The notes under the pieces were generated by a model that made no database searches, was not told the origin of the DNA, and saw only the letters and a list, made by a program, of their open reading frames with translations. DNA of 64,000 bases. Origin: Massospora cicadina (lineage: Eukaryota; Entomophthoromycota; Entomophthoromycetes; Entomophthorales; Entomophthoraceae). Shown here piece by piece: positions 34,653-46,117 of this stretch (the stretch's first letter is position 1; the number at the start of each line of letters is the position of its first letter). Location: NCBI GenBank assembly GCA_022478985.1, contig JAKSZP010000204.1, positions 1 through 64,000 of the forward strand. Direction: 5' to 3'. The position numbers and the translations under genes are program-made.

Positions 34653-35896
34653 TTGGAAAGTGCACTGCAACCAGTTATTCAATATGCCGCACTCCCAAAC
34701 ATTATTGTCTGTGGAACATGTGGTGCATGTCTTCCTGGATATTCAACAAACGGTGCTTTAAGAGATATTTGTGGAGATGTACACACATTTATCAAATGCA
34801 GTGTATGTCACACCACACTCCACGCCTTGCAGTTAGATGGATCTAAGTTTTAAAAGCAAAAATGCAGAGGATGAAGCCACAAAAGTGCAATTGGGTAGTG
34901 GACCTCCAATACAGTCAACGGGTAGCCAAAATGAAGTGCACTTGCTGGACTAAATCGAACCAAATTTTCATAACTTTTGACTTCCTACCTACTACAGTCA
35001 AGCGCACCATGCTGGACGCCACCTGAAGGCTGGGCTCGCCAAATATGGGGAAATCTAATCCTTTGAGATTTAGTACCTTACGCTTAATCTGGACCTGTGC
35101 ACGGGCAAATAAATTGCTGTTTCACCTATCTGTGGGAATAGTGGAAGATTTGACCCAAATTCCTCATACTGCTTTTGTAGAAATTAATAGGCAAGACTCC
35201 CACCCATTCAGGGTCACTGTGGATAGTGCACCTCCTATCAGCACTTTCTGTCGCACTTTTGGCCACAAGGCCCATACCTGCCCTGCCAAGGAGGGCATTA
35301 CTCAAACCAAGATAATCCCAGAAGCAATGTGTGGTGCAGACACCCACTAAGAACTGGCAGTAGACACTGATGCAGCCTTTCCGTGGGGCATGCCAGTGTG
35401 CTACATTCAAGTAAAACCTGTGTCCTCACAGGAGCATAAGAAGGCCAAGCAGGCCCACAAGGCGGTGGAAAAGGAGGTGGCAAAGACCGCGTTTGTGATC
35501 CCACCCACCCAGATCCAGGAGGACATTGAGTCAATCATGGTGAAAGTGGCTCATAAATCCTTCCACCAATCATATTGGGCCACCCAAGCTGAAGACCCAA
35601 TGGGTGAGTCAGTTTCACCTGAACAATGCTACCAAGCATCTATTGTAACCAAGTCGCTCACCAATATTCCTGCCAAAATTTAACCTTCATGCGATGTTGC
35701 ACCATAAGTGCACACAACGCCAAAAATTCGTCCCACAGTGGGGAAAAATAAGAAGGCAAAACCCAACGTGCACCCTACAGCTAAAGCTTCCCATACTGAA
35801 CCATACTCCATAGCACAGAATACCTGCACTGCCATACAGCGATGTGCTGAAAAAGATAAGGCTGAAGGGTTTGAGTGCCCTTCCCCTCGCACCTAA
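34653..35896 (+). pseudogene. LINE L1 ORF1 (nucleic-acid-binding protein)
   Basis: The start is MESALQPVIQYAALPN. A Cys-rich segment follows (IVCGTCGACLPGY, then KCSVCHTTLHALQLDG), conserved in part in L2. A middle region (34860-35200) lies in a second frame with DLTQIPHTAFVEINRQ and HPFRVTVDS. A zinc knuckle lies at 35250-35282 (FCRTFGHKAHTCP) whose first Cys is now Ser. It ends FECPSPRT with TAA at 35894-35896. ORF1 proteins coat LINE RNA in the transposition particle. At least two frameshifts and one stop are present. Confidence 0.8.
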
Positions 35897-35902
35897 GGTG
35901 CA

Positions 35903-38900
35903 ATGGGGTAACCTTTACTTTAGGGACGTTGAACATCGCTGGACTCAAGACCTTGCCATCCCGGGCTAGAAAACTGAGTCTTTTGGAGAATAATTTACCT
36001 GTGGACATCCTGGCCATTCAGGAAACCCACTGTCCACGCGGTGCAGAGGAAACTTGTGCAACCATGCTCCTCCCTTCACTTTCCTTTTGGTCAACGCACT
36101 GTGGGGTGCTTGTTCAAGTGACCCATAGAACTAAATTTATTTTGTCAACATTCTACCTTGATGGCCACATCCTTATAGTCACCTTTTTTGGGATGACAAA
36201 GTGCACGCTGTTGTTAACATTTACGCCCCAACCTGTGCACAAGATCGTCAGGAATTCTTCTTAGCCATCAAAAGCCTTCCACTACCACCGACCTGTTTGT
36301 TGTTTATGACAAGAACTGCTGGACAAACTCAACCACAGACCGCTGGCCCTTGTCACCTAAACCCCCATAGGGCACATTAAACTTCGTGTTCTAAAAGCCA
36401 CCCTAGGGTTGTTCAATACTCTGCCTCGTCATGCACCACTACTCACTAACATGTCTCGCCAATGTGCAAAACGGCCAGCTAAGGTTCATGGTCCACATTG
36501 ACCTTATTCTTGCGCTGTTGAAATTTCAATCCCAAATTTTCCATTTTACCATGAAAAAAATGATTTATCTGACCACAGAATGGTATTTGTTTCCTTCTGT
36601 TTGTCTAATCCAGCAGCCCAGGCACCAAAGTGGTGCAAACTATGACCTCAGCTCTGTAGTTTACCACACCATTATGTGTAGACCCAATCTCCACCTGGTC
36701 AACCTTCAAAGTGAACACCATCTTCCAGGCTCACCACATCTCATCACGTTGCTCGCAGGATGCCTTGGCAGTCATTTTTTGCATGCTGGCAGAAGTGGGC
36801 CACCTGAAGTCTAACGTCCTTTCTTCAGGCTACATCCCAGCTTGGGGTTGCAAGTGGACGAAGTGTACACTCACCTCAATGCACTGGTAAAACAACACAA
36901 GTATTGGGTTTGTGTTCAGTATATAGCAAAGCATATAACAGTAGGCAATATGCGGTCTACTTACACTTTTAGAAATTCTTTGCACTGCGCCAGAGCTTGG
37001 CCTGCACACAGGTGTGAGGGCCAGACCACTCCGTCGCAGATACGCTGGCTGAAGTGTCAATCAAATTACACAACTATTACTCTGAATTTCATTGCTCTGA
37101 TCCAGTTCTACCAGCTGAAGTGAAAAATTTTCTCAGAAGTGCAAATATCCACATCATTTCCTGTTTTCCATAGTTGATGAATTTGATTACTCGGGATGAA
37201 CTCTGGTCTGCCATTTGTGGTGCACCATACAGGAAATGCCCAGGTCCAGATGGCATCCCTTATGTGTTCTATAAGAGGTATTTCAAATATTTTTCCTCCT
37301 TGCTGCTTGCCTATATGAACCAATGCCTTATGGAAACGCGACTCCTTCCCGGAGGGAAAGAGGCCTTCATGATAACGTTGTCAAGAAAGGGGATAAGATG
37401 GACTTGGCCAACTGTCGCCCCATTTCTCTAACAAACACGGATACAAAAATTTTTGCTAAAATCATGGATAACCGTCTAGGGATTGTTGCCTCTGCTACCA
37501 TCTCACCCAGAACAATTTTGTTTCATACCCAGAAGGTCGATTTGGGACAAAGTGCACTCTGTGGCTAACGCCTGTCATTCCACGGCTTCTGGGGCACTTG
37601 TATTTTTGGAACAGCAGAAGGCCTATGATAGAGTAAACTTGGAATACCTCAAGGCCTGCCTCCGCCAATTCCGCCTTCCCCCACGTTTCATCAGTTGGGT
37701 GATGCTGATGACTGAATCTGCGACAATGACAGTGCGTGGCTCTGGATTTCTCACGGATTTAGTTCGCCCTCAAAGGGGCCTACGCCTAGGAGACCCTCTA
37801 AGACCACTCTTGTATAACTTCAGCCTTGACCCACTTCTTTGAAATGTAATTGCCCGCTTTACTGGTGCCCATGTGCAAGGCCAAACACCAGTCAAGATTT
37901 TGGCGTTTTCTGATGATTGTTTTGTTGGGGTGTCTAACAATCATGATTCATGGGCGCTTGAAGCTACTATCCAGGTTTACTCCATGGTATGTAATGCAGC
38001 ACTTAACGCTTCCAAAACCAAAATTTTTCTTTTTGGTCAGTATCAAGCCAGCTGATCCCCAGCGCCCCATTTTCTACCTGCTTCACAAACTTGCAAACGG
38101 GATCTCTTTCCCTGCCAAACCCACACTGCCCCGCTTGTGCTTCCCTTTGTGCCAAGCACCACAGTTGGCCCTGTCCGCCATTTTTGGGTGTGGCTGGAGG
38201 CGGGAGGGTACGCCTCAATGGTGATGAAAACCATATCCTAGACAACGTTACGAAATTCATAGCTTCCCTCAAAGCCCATCAGACCTCCCTTACAGGCAGA
38301 GTAGTGCTAGCCAACTCTATGCTCCTATCTAAAGTTTGGTTTGGGGCCACGCCTTCACAATTTTCCCCTTATTTCTTCAAGTCATTATACACTCTTCTTC
38401 AAGGGTGGCTTTGGTTAGGCCGCCAACCATTAGTGCGCTTGGATGTCATGTTTGGCCCTCGCCATAGTGGTGGCACTGGCCTGCTCAACTATGAGGTCCA
38501 CGCCGCCAAATTTCTTAGCACCTGGATCTCTGCAGCCACCAACCCTATGATCTCAGCTCAGCACTGGTCCTGCGCGGCCTTCTCCAACTTCTCCCACGCC
38601 ATGGCCATACTAATCCTGCCCAACCCATTCTCTGTTAAAGTTTCTCGCCTCACATCCTTCTGCTGCGGGACCACATGGGACGTCGCCCCACTTCAATAGG
38701 ATTCTCCTCTCCATGCGGATCGCTGAGTGTAGAATTCGCATCAGTGGGCACACTGCCCAAAGGGGGCTTCCTGCTCCTCGGTTCACCCAGGAAATACAAG
38801 GACTACCCATACTGAACGTAGTGAAACCCATGAGGTCCCCTACCATAGCCAGGGTGGACTATCTGGATATGTTGGACATCCCCTACTCCATAGATTCCCA

Positions 38901-39495
38901 GAAAGCCATATGGAAGTACGCCCACCACCCTCTTCTGCAGCTTCATATTTGTTCCCATGTGTAGCCCTGCTTGAGAAGGGTATATCATACTGCCAAGCGT
39001 TCTAACACTTTGCGCTCATCTTGCGTCATGTGTGGCCAGTATGAATGATGGTTCACCGCCTGGAAGAGTGCCCTCCTCAAAAGCGATATGGCGTGATGTA
39101 AAGCATCTATTTCGCCAGGATTAGGCACAGCCCTTCAGCCTGTCTAAGGACATCTTTGCTTTGTCCATGGTTTCCCCTCTACCACCTTCCCTCCATGCCT
39201 TAGTGGTTGCAATTGGTATGTGGACCACCCACACAATTGTCTTGGATGCTATCTCAGGATCCACTCCCACCCTCCAGGAAGTTATAAACCCGTTCCAGTC
39301 GCACATTTTGGACCACTTTCAGGCGGGGATGTTTGGGTACCTCTCACCCTGTCACCGCCAGATGGTCTGATCCTGGTTTCAGGTTTGGTTGATTGCTTCA
39401 GACCCCTTCCTACATATGTGCTCAATAGTAGCGCAAGCCCCTACACCAATAACCCCCTTCCTTCTCTTGGCGTTCCCAATGGCAACAAGAGATAG
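35903..39495 (+). pseudogene. LINE L1 ORF2: APE endonuclease and reverse transcriptase
   Basis: The ancestral ATG at 35903 is six bases after the ORF1 stop but is followed by a shortened G run that breaks the frame. The endonuclease shows TLNIAGLKTLPSRARKL and VDILAIQETHCPRG (catalytic Glu in QETH). RT shows KCPGPDGIPYVFYKRYF, ANCRPISLTNTDTKIFAK, QKAYDRVNLEYL, RPQRGLRLGDPL and the intact catalytic FSDD in KILAFSDDCFVG. A C-terminal region with a CxxC (SSCVMCGQ) ends GVPNGNKR. Frameshifts are spread throughout. No RNase H domain is recognised. Confidence 0.9.
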
Positions 39496-39558
39496 CATTT
39501 ACTTCTCTGGGGTGCAATCCTCTCGCTGAGTTCATTTTGTTAGTTTAGTTTACTTATT

Positions 39559-39589
39559 GGAAGTGTCCATCCTCTGGTTCGCCTTCTCC
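39559..39589 (+). repeat. Shared 3'-end motif, L1 copy
   Basis: GGAAGTGTCCATCCTCTGGT continues into TCGCCTTCTCC. It is homologous to motifs at the 3' ends of L2, E1, E2 and the SINE. Confidence 0.88.
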
Positions 39590-39638
39590 AAATAAAATTC
39601 AAAATTTAAAATTCAAAAATCAAATAGCTTAAATGATT

Positions 39639-40234
39639 CGCTTGAACGCATGAAGTGAGGCTTATTGTAGGAGGGACATCACGTGACCTGAAATCAAAAA
39701 GCATATTACTAAATTTGTGAATAAATCAATATTAAAAGAAGATACCACTTCCCAAAACAATGAAGTGGGTAGGATGAGAGGGCTCCTGGACATATATGTT
39801 CAGAGATAACAGCCTCCAGAAAAATCTCACAGATACTGGAATACATTAAATGATGCTTAAAGAAAGTAGCAGTTATACGCCTTATTAAGGGATCATGAAA
39901 ATCCACATATTTTACCTAAATTCTATTTTATTTTGGAATATTCATTCATTTACCTATATTGATATTTTATCAGAACTAAAAAATACTTCAATCTTTACAT
40001 TAATAAAACTTTTCTACAGAATCTTAGTTTTATATTTTTATGCTCACTTACAGTGGTTTAAGTGAACTACTTGCAAGTACCCAGGCTGGGATTAGCTAGT
40101 GAGAGGAACACAGTAACTAGTCTGAAATCTGCTCTGTTTGACCAATGACACTCTCTATTTTAGATACCTTGGAGCCGAGCTTCCAAGGTTGAGGTTTGAT
40201 TAGCTTCTGTTAAGTCCTGTAGTCCAAAATATAA
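39639..40234. other. Interior of H, non-coding part
   Basis: After the L1 TSD no recognised coding sequence is seen. A 65-codon minus-strand frame (39906-39709) lacks known motifs. Confidence 0.45.
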
Positions 40235-40826
40235 CTAAAAATCAAAAAGTATAACAAGAGACTTTCTTATGGGCGTGAACAGTATACCAAAGAGATCATT
40301 GCTACAAATTAGCATCAGAGGAGAAAATGCTCCATGAGGATGATTTTCATTAAAAAAAGTTTGTCTAGTTTCTAATCTGTGCAGAGTAGACCTCCATAGA
40401 AGCAAGTTGTCCTCACATGCTAAGCAAAACAAAGGCAATGAGCTAACTCCATGTAACCTTAAACAGATGAGCTCATCATCTCCGGGTTTAACTAAATCAT
40501 TTGAAGGGTATTTTGGTGACACGTTTCCTGAAGCTGCTCCAGCATCTAGAAATAATGGCTGCAAAACCTCCACTCTTAGGTCGCAAATGCAGCATTTAAC
40601 TTTTGCTCTCTCCTCCTTCTAGAATCAAAGGTCTTTTAAAAAGAGATGTAAAGCTGTTTCTCTGGAGTTTATAATAAGAGACTCAAGTTAATTTATATAG
40701 AGGTCTAGAGTACATCTATTATCCCCCTTAAAGCTCCCCTCTCATGTTTTGAACCCTTCTAGTCTGATCATTTTGTGGCACTACTTAACCATGGCCTCCT
40801 TGACGTCCTCAAACAGTCTCAACATG
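40235..40826 (-). pseudogene. Unidentified reading frame inside H (about 197 codons)
   Basis: From an ATG at about 40826 (MLRLFEDVKEAMVK) the same minus-strand frame runs to 40235 with only five or so in-frame stops (TAG, TGA, TAA, TGA, TAG). Each could come from CAG, TGG, CGA or CAA by one transition. The last 113 codons are fully open. A Cys cluster KCCICDLR and a later FCLACEDN suggest metal binding. I do not recognise the family, and it resembles neither gag nor pol. It may be captured host sequence or a divergent gag. The L2 insertion starts 16 bases upstream. Confidence 0.5.
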
Positions 40827-40859
40827 GTAAGAACCTCATTGTTTAATTTAACTTATTGC

Positions 40860-40890
40860 GGGGAAGGCTGACCATGGGACGGACACTTCC
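40860..40890 (-). repeat. Shared 3'-end motif, L2 copy
   Basis: The minus strand reads GTGTCCGTCCCATGGTCAGC followed by CTTCCCC, parallel to the 3' ends of L1, E1, E2 and the SINE. Confidence 0.9.
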
Positions 40891-40948
40891 TAATATGACT
40901 CAGAAGAGACAAAACTTAGTACCAGGGAGAGGCACCCCAGAGAAGCGA

Positions 40949-43900
40949 TTCTATCTCTTGTTGCCAGCGGGAACGCCACTTATGGGGAGGGGGAGGAAAC
41001 GTGTGAAGGGGCCATAGCCACAATTGAGCACGTGTGGAGGAAGGGGTCTGATTTGATGAACCAGACTGGGAACCAGGAAGAGACCAGCTGTTGGCAATGC
41101 GGTGGGAGGTATCCAAACATCCAGCTTGAAAGTGGTCCACCAAATGGGACCGGAATCTGTGTACCGCTTCTGGGAGAGTGGGGTGGAGCCTGCGATGGCA
41201 TCTAAGACAATCGTGTGGATGATCACTATGGCGATTGCAACCACCAAAGCACGGAAGGAGGGTGGAAGGGGGAGGCCATTGATAAAGCAAATATATCTCT
41301 TGACAGACTGAAGGGATGTGTTTGATCCTAGCCCAGCTGACGTTAAACTTCGCGCCATATCACTTTAGAGGTAGGACACTTCTCCAGGCTGTGGAACAGC
41401 GTTCCATATTGGCCGCACACAACACAGGATGATGTAAAGCGTTAGAGCGCTCAGCTGTATGATACACCCACCTCAGGCAGCGCCACACATGGGAGCGGAC
41501 TTGAGGCTGCAACAGAGGATGGTGTGCATATTTCCAGATAGTTTTTGGGTCTCAATGGAGTAAGGGATATCCATCATGTCCAGATAGTCCACCCTGGATA
41601 GGACATGGGGTCGTGTGAGGATCACGCCATCATGGATGGGTAGCCCCTGTACCTTTTGTGTGAACTGAGGAGAGGGGCAGCCTCTCTGGGCTTTGTGTCC
41701 GCTAATACAAATTCTCCACTCAGCGCTCCGCATGGAGAGGAGGATTTGTTTGTAGTGGGTTTTAGTCCCGTGAGGGCCTGTGGCCGATGTGTGTGATGCG
41801 AGGTATTTCATCAGGGAATGGGAGTTCAATGGGTTATTGAGGCCCAAGGCTTGGGAGAAGTTGGAGCGGGCCGCGCGGGACCAGTGTTGGGAGGGGAGCG
41901 TAGGGGCGGTGACTGCCGCTATCCAGGTACCCAAGATCTTGGCAGCATGGGCTCTGAAGTCGAGCAGACCCATGTCACCATGATGATGAGGGCCAAACAT
42001 GACCTCTAGCCGTACTGGTGGAGGGCGGCCTGACCAAAGCCATCCTTGCAGCAGGTCATACAAGGATTTGAAGAAGCTTGGGGAGAAGGGGATGGCGTGG
42101 GCTCCAAACCAGACTTTGGAGAGGAGCATAGAGTTGGCTAAAACAACCCTGCCAGTAAGGGAAGTAGGGTGGGCTCTGAGAGAGGCGATTCGCTTCATCA
42201 CGTTGTCCAGAATACGGCACTCCATTACTGCTGACGCATATCCGCCTGCCTCCATCCAAACGCCCAGATGGCATACCTGTCCTATGGTAGGGCGAGGCAT
42301 GAAGGGGAGCACCAGTGGGACGGTGTGTGTTGAGCATGTAGGGCGAGGACGTGGGTGAGCAGATGGGCCGGGTTGGGAACTAATTGCTGGGGCCCAGCAG
42401 TTCTGAAACTGACCAAGAAGGATGATTTCGGTTTTGGAAGCGTTCAGTGCCGCGTTACTTACCCGGTAATACTCCTGGATGAGAGCTTCAAGCGCGCGTG
42501 CATCTTGATTATTAGACACCCCAACCACACAATCATCTGTGAACGCCAATATTTTGACTGGGGCTTGGCCTGGCACATGGACCCCAGTGAGTTGGGCATT
42601 CACATTTCGCAGTAGTGGGTCAAGGCTGAAGTTGTATAAGAGTGGGCTAAGGGGGTCCCCTTGTCGCAAGCCCCTTTGAGGGCGGACTACTTCTGCTAGG
42701 AAGCCAGGGCCACGCACTGCCATTGTTGCAGATTCCATGAGCAGCATCACCTAGTTGATAAAGTGAGGGGTTAAGCGGAATTGATGGAGGCAGGCCCTGA
42801 GGTATTCCCAGTTTACTCTATCATAGGCCTCCTGTTGGTCCAATAATACAAGTGCCCCAGAGGCTGTGGACTGACATACATTAGCCACAGAGTGCACGTT
42901 ATCCCAAATTGACCTTCTGGGTATGAAACTGAATTTTTCTGGGGAGATGGTGGCAGATGCTACAGTCCCTAAACGGTTAGCCATAATTTTTGATTAAAAT
43001 TTTAGTGTCTGTGTTAGTTAAAGAAATGGGGCGCCAGTTGGCTAAGTCTAGCTTATCCCCTTTCTTGAAGAGTGTGATGGTAAAGGCCTCATGTCCTCCA
43101 GGAAGGAGGCGCGTTTCCATAAGGCATTGGTTCATATAGGCAAGCAGCAAGGAGGAAAAATATTTGAAATACTTTTTGTAGAATTCATATGGAATGCCAT
43201 CTGAGCCTGGGCATTTTTGGCTTGGTGCACCGCGAATGGCTGTCCATAATTCATTCAGAGTAATCAAATTCATTATTTTCGGGTATCAGAAAATGGTGTA
43301 GATGTGGGCTTGGTTGAGAAATTCTGCCACTTCAGCCGGCTAAATTGGATTGGATTAGTACAACTTGGAGTAATACTTTTATATTTTTTGATTGCCACTT
43401 CAGCTGGCATATCCGCAATGGAATCATCCAATCTTCGCACCTGTGTGCAGGCTATGCTCTGTCGTGATGTGAAATTTTTTTAAAGAAATGTGCGGTGCAC
43501 TTGTCGCCTTTTGTGATGCAATTGGCCCTGTACTGAACACAAACCCAATGTTTGTGTTGCCTTTCGAGTGTGTTGAGGTGGGCGGCTGCCTCTGCCCACT
43601 TCTGGCCCCATGCAGAGCTGTATCCTGTAGCTAAGATATTAGACTCCAGGTGTGCCAACTCTGCCAGAGCGCGCGAAATGACCGCCAATGTGGCTTTGAG
43701 CATCTGGAGGAGAGATGGCGAGAGTGGCGGATGGTATCATCTTTGATAGTTGCCCATGTGGAAATGAGGTCCACGCAAAATGGTGCAACAAACTCTTTTG
43801 CCAAAGTTGCTGATTCCACCCACGTGGAAAATCCTGGCAACGCGAGCTCAGAGGGGCGGATTTTGCACCAATGTGGGGCCTTAGCAGCTGTGACAGGTAG

Positions 43901-44605
43901 GTGGTGGGTTATTGAGACTAGTTGATAGTCGGAGAATTCCATTTTTGTTGTTTTAAAGTGGGATATGTCGGATTGGAATTTCGCTGGCGTAAGGATAAGG
44001 TAAATGCAGGACATGGACCTTAATTGGCCATTGTGGACGTGGGGGCGCATCATGTTCTCAAGCAGCAGGGCTTGCCGTGGCTGCACATCCATTAACCCAA
44101 GAGTGGCCTTTAGAATGCGAAGTTCAATGTGGCCCTGGGGGGCATGGGAGGAGGAAGGCCACCGGTCTGTTAGAGTGTTTAGCCAGCAGTTCATATCGCT
44201 GACTACGAAAGGGTCTGAGGGTAGCAGGAGGGATTTGACCAACGAGAAAAATTCCCGCCGCTCTCATGCACCATTTGGGGCATAGATGTTGATGATAGTA
44301 TGTACCTCATCAGCCCACGAGAAGGTGACAACAAGGACTCAGCCATTTAGGAAGGTTTCTGATGATAAAAATTTGAAAAAAAGTATTTTTCTGAGTTAGT
44401 ACCCCACAGTGTTCTGACCAAAAGGATAGGGATGGGAGGAGCATTGTTTTCCAAGCTTCCTCAGAACCTCGTGGACAGTGGGACTCCTGGATGGCCAGGA
44501 TATCCATTGGGTAAATATTGTTGTAAAAACTCAGTTTCCTAGCCCAGGATAGGGAGGCCTTGAGTCCGGTATATTCAACATCCCTAAAGTGAAGGTTTCC
44601 CCCAT
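40949..44605 (-). pseudogene. LINE L2 ORF2: APE endonuclease and reverse transcriptase
   Basis: The ATG at 44605-44603 follows the ORF1 stop (44614-44612) after six bases. Endonuclease: MDILAIQESHCPRGSEE. RT N-terminus at 43273-42977: KCPGSDGIPYEFYKKYF and LANWRPISLTNTDTKI. After a one-base shift the frame runs 42984-42754, then one stop (TAG where L1 has Trp), then 425 open codons (42750-41473). These include RPQRGLRQGDPLSPLLYNFS and the catalytic FTDD in KILAFTDDCVVGVSNNQD. The C-terminus ends GVPAGNKR. One stop and a few shifts separate this from an intact ORF. Confidence 0.92.
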
Positions 44606-44611
44606 TGCACC

Positions 44612-45860
44612 TTAGGTGCGAGGGGGTGGGCACCCAGGCCCACCAGCCTCCTCTAGATCCTCATGGGCCTTCACAGCAGCAAGGGTGTTAGCAGCAACAC
44701 TATTAGGATTTTTGTTAATTTTTGCAGAAAGAGTTGTGTTGGTTTTAGCCTTCACTTTTTTTCCCCAACATTGGACGAATTTTTGAGGTGCAGATGAGTT
44801 TGGTGCACCATTGAGCGGGTCAAAAAAAATTTTTACAGTTGGGATGGGTCCCAAGTCAGTTTTGACTGGAGCTTGGGTGCAACAATTGGGTGAGATCGAG
44901 TCCCCCATTGGATCCTCAGATTGAGTGGCCCAATCAGCATGGGCTTTCTAATCTGATTGGTTGATGGATTCCCGAGTTGCTCCTGCTGTGAAGGTTTCAA
45001 TGTCCTCCTGGTGTTGGGAGTGTGGGATAGCGGTGGTGGCTTTGGCTGCTTCCTTAGCTGCAGCCCTGCAGGCCTGCTCGTCCTTCTTCTGCTCTTGTGG
45101 GGAGATAGGCTTTACCAGTAGGTAGCAGCCTTGTGCTCCCCATGGGAAAGCCTCATTGGTGCTTGCGGTTGGTTTGCAGTGCACCTCTCCGCTGTCCACG
45201 GTCACCTGAAATGGGTGGGTGGTATGCCCTGCAATATCAATAAAAGTGGAGTGTGGGATCTGGGTTAGGTCCTTCACAATCTCCTCAGTTGGGGTCAGGA
45301 CTGCGATGGCTTTGCCAGTGCACAGGTGTGGCATCAGCATAAAGCATTGCATTTTGAAAGTTTGTATTTCGCTGTATACAGTGAGACCATCTTTCAAGTG
45401 TTGTTTCAAAATGTACGTTTTACCAAAGTAGGCAAAAAGTCAAATGTGAGGAAAATTTGGTTTGATTTTGTCCATCTGGTGCGTTTGGTTTTGACAACCC
45501 ATTGCCCTTTGGGGAGGTCAACCACTATGTGCACCGCAGCAGCCTCATCTGCTGCCTCTTTGTTTTTGAAACCTAGGTCCAGCCAACTGCCTTACATGGA
45601 GTGAGGTGCGACATACACTGCGGTCAGGAAAATTGTGTGCACATCTTCACAAAATTTTTCCCATAAGGCCATTTGTTGGATGTCCAGAAACATGCAGACT
45701 CCGAATTCCACTGACAAAAGTGGCTGAGAGTTTGGCGTGTTGATGTACTGGTTGCATCATGCTTGCCATGCGGCTATTTATGAGGAAATAGTGACCGCCA
45801 GTTTTTTAAAATTTTTGTCTATGCTGCCAGTTTCTCTGGGGCGTTTTCAAACGTTGGAGG
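44612..45860 (-). pseudogene. LINE L2 ORF1
   Basis: The middle part is open at 45409-44948 (153 codons) with KDLTQIPHSTFIDIAGH and HPFQVTVDSGE, matching L1. It then jumps to CKPTASTNEAFPWGAQGC. The segment carrying the zinc knuckle in L1 is absent, a deletion of roughly 35 codons. The C-terminal part (44908-44612) ends GPGCPPPRT and TAA. The N-terminal Cys-rich region is readable but has lost most Cys. Confidence 0.8.
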
Positions 45861-46025
45861 CCGCGGGCCTTCCACCTGCTCCTCTTACCTTGCTCGCTCA
45901 ACTGCTCCCTGACATGGGCGCAGACTAATCTCCTCTGTGACATTATCAAACTAGATTCAGACTTGGATTGAATAGGTTGCAAAAGTGATTGCAACGAGAA
46001 AGAAAAATTTTAAGAATCTCATTAT

Positions 46026-46098
46026 ATTCAGCACAAAATCCCTCTAAATATTGCTCATGTTATCCTCTCCTTATTTGTCAGTTTTGTTAATAGTGCAT
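46026..46098 (-). other. Leader of H
   Basis: A short stretch between the L2 TSD and the PBS of H, continuous with 40827 before L2 inserted. Confidence 0.5.
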
Positions 46099-46116
46099 CC
46101 CCTGTAGTGAGCACCA
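46099..46116 (-). other. Primer-binding site of H
   Basis: Minus strand TGGTGCTCACTACAGGGG, one base from the LTR. It is identical to that of B. Confidence 0.88.
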
Positions 46117-46117
46117 A

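Larger units (their letters stand above)
34416..39616 (+). mobile_element. LINE L1, full length (5.2 kb)
   Basis: L1 is bracketed by 22-base TSDs. It codes ORF1 (Cys-rich start, RNA-binding part, zinc knuckle) and ORF2 (APE endonuclease, RT, C-terminal domain). It ends with GTGTCCATCCTCTGGTTCGC and an A-r AT-rich tail (AAATAAAATTC units). The same family is present inverted at 40843-46010. It inserted into the interior of H. Frameshifts and stops make it inactive. Confidence 0.93.
40843..46010 (-). mobile_element. LINE L2, full length (5.2 kb), inverted relative to L1
   Basis: TSD copies TAAGAACCTCATTGT (40828-40842) and TAAGAATCTCATTAT (46011-46025) differ at two positions, both transitions. 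Gene order and sequence match L1. The 3' end (minus) carries the shared motif at 40890-40860 and an AT-rich tail. Its ORF2 is better preserved than that of L1. Confidence 0.93.

Noticed and set aside
35903..35905. GTG as the ORF2 start in LINEs L1 and L2 (positions 35875 and 44633)
   Set aside because: An ATG six bases after the ORF1 stop is present in both copies and leads into the endonuclease in L2. A lost G in L1 explains why the GTG frame looks longer there.
38091..38699. A 202-codon open frame on the plus strand in L1
   Set aside because: It is a frame within LINE ORF2, partly true C-terminal RT sequence and partly shifted. It was treated as part of ORF2, not as a separate gene.
43650..44285. 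Plus-strand open frames opposite L2
   Set aside because: They are antisense shadows of the minus-strand ORF2 endonuclease/RT region and have no motifs of their own.
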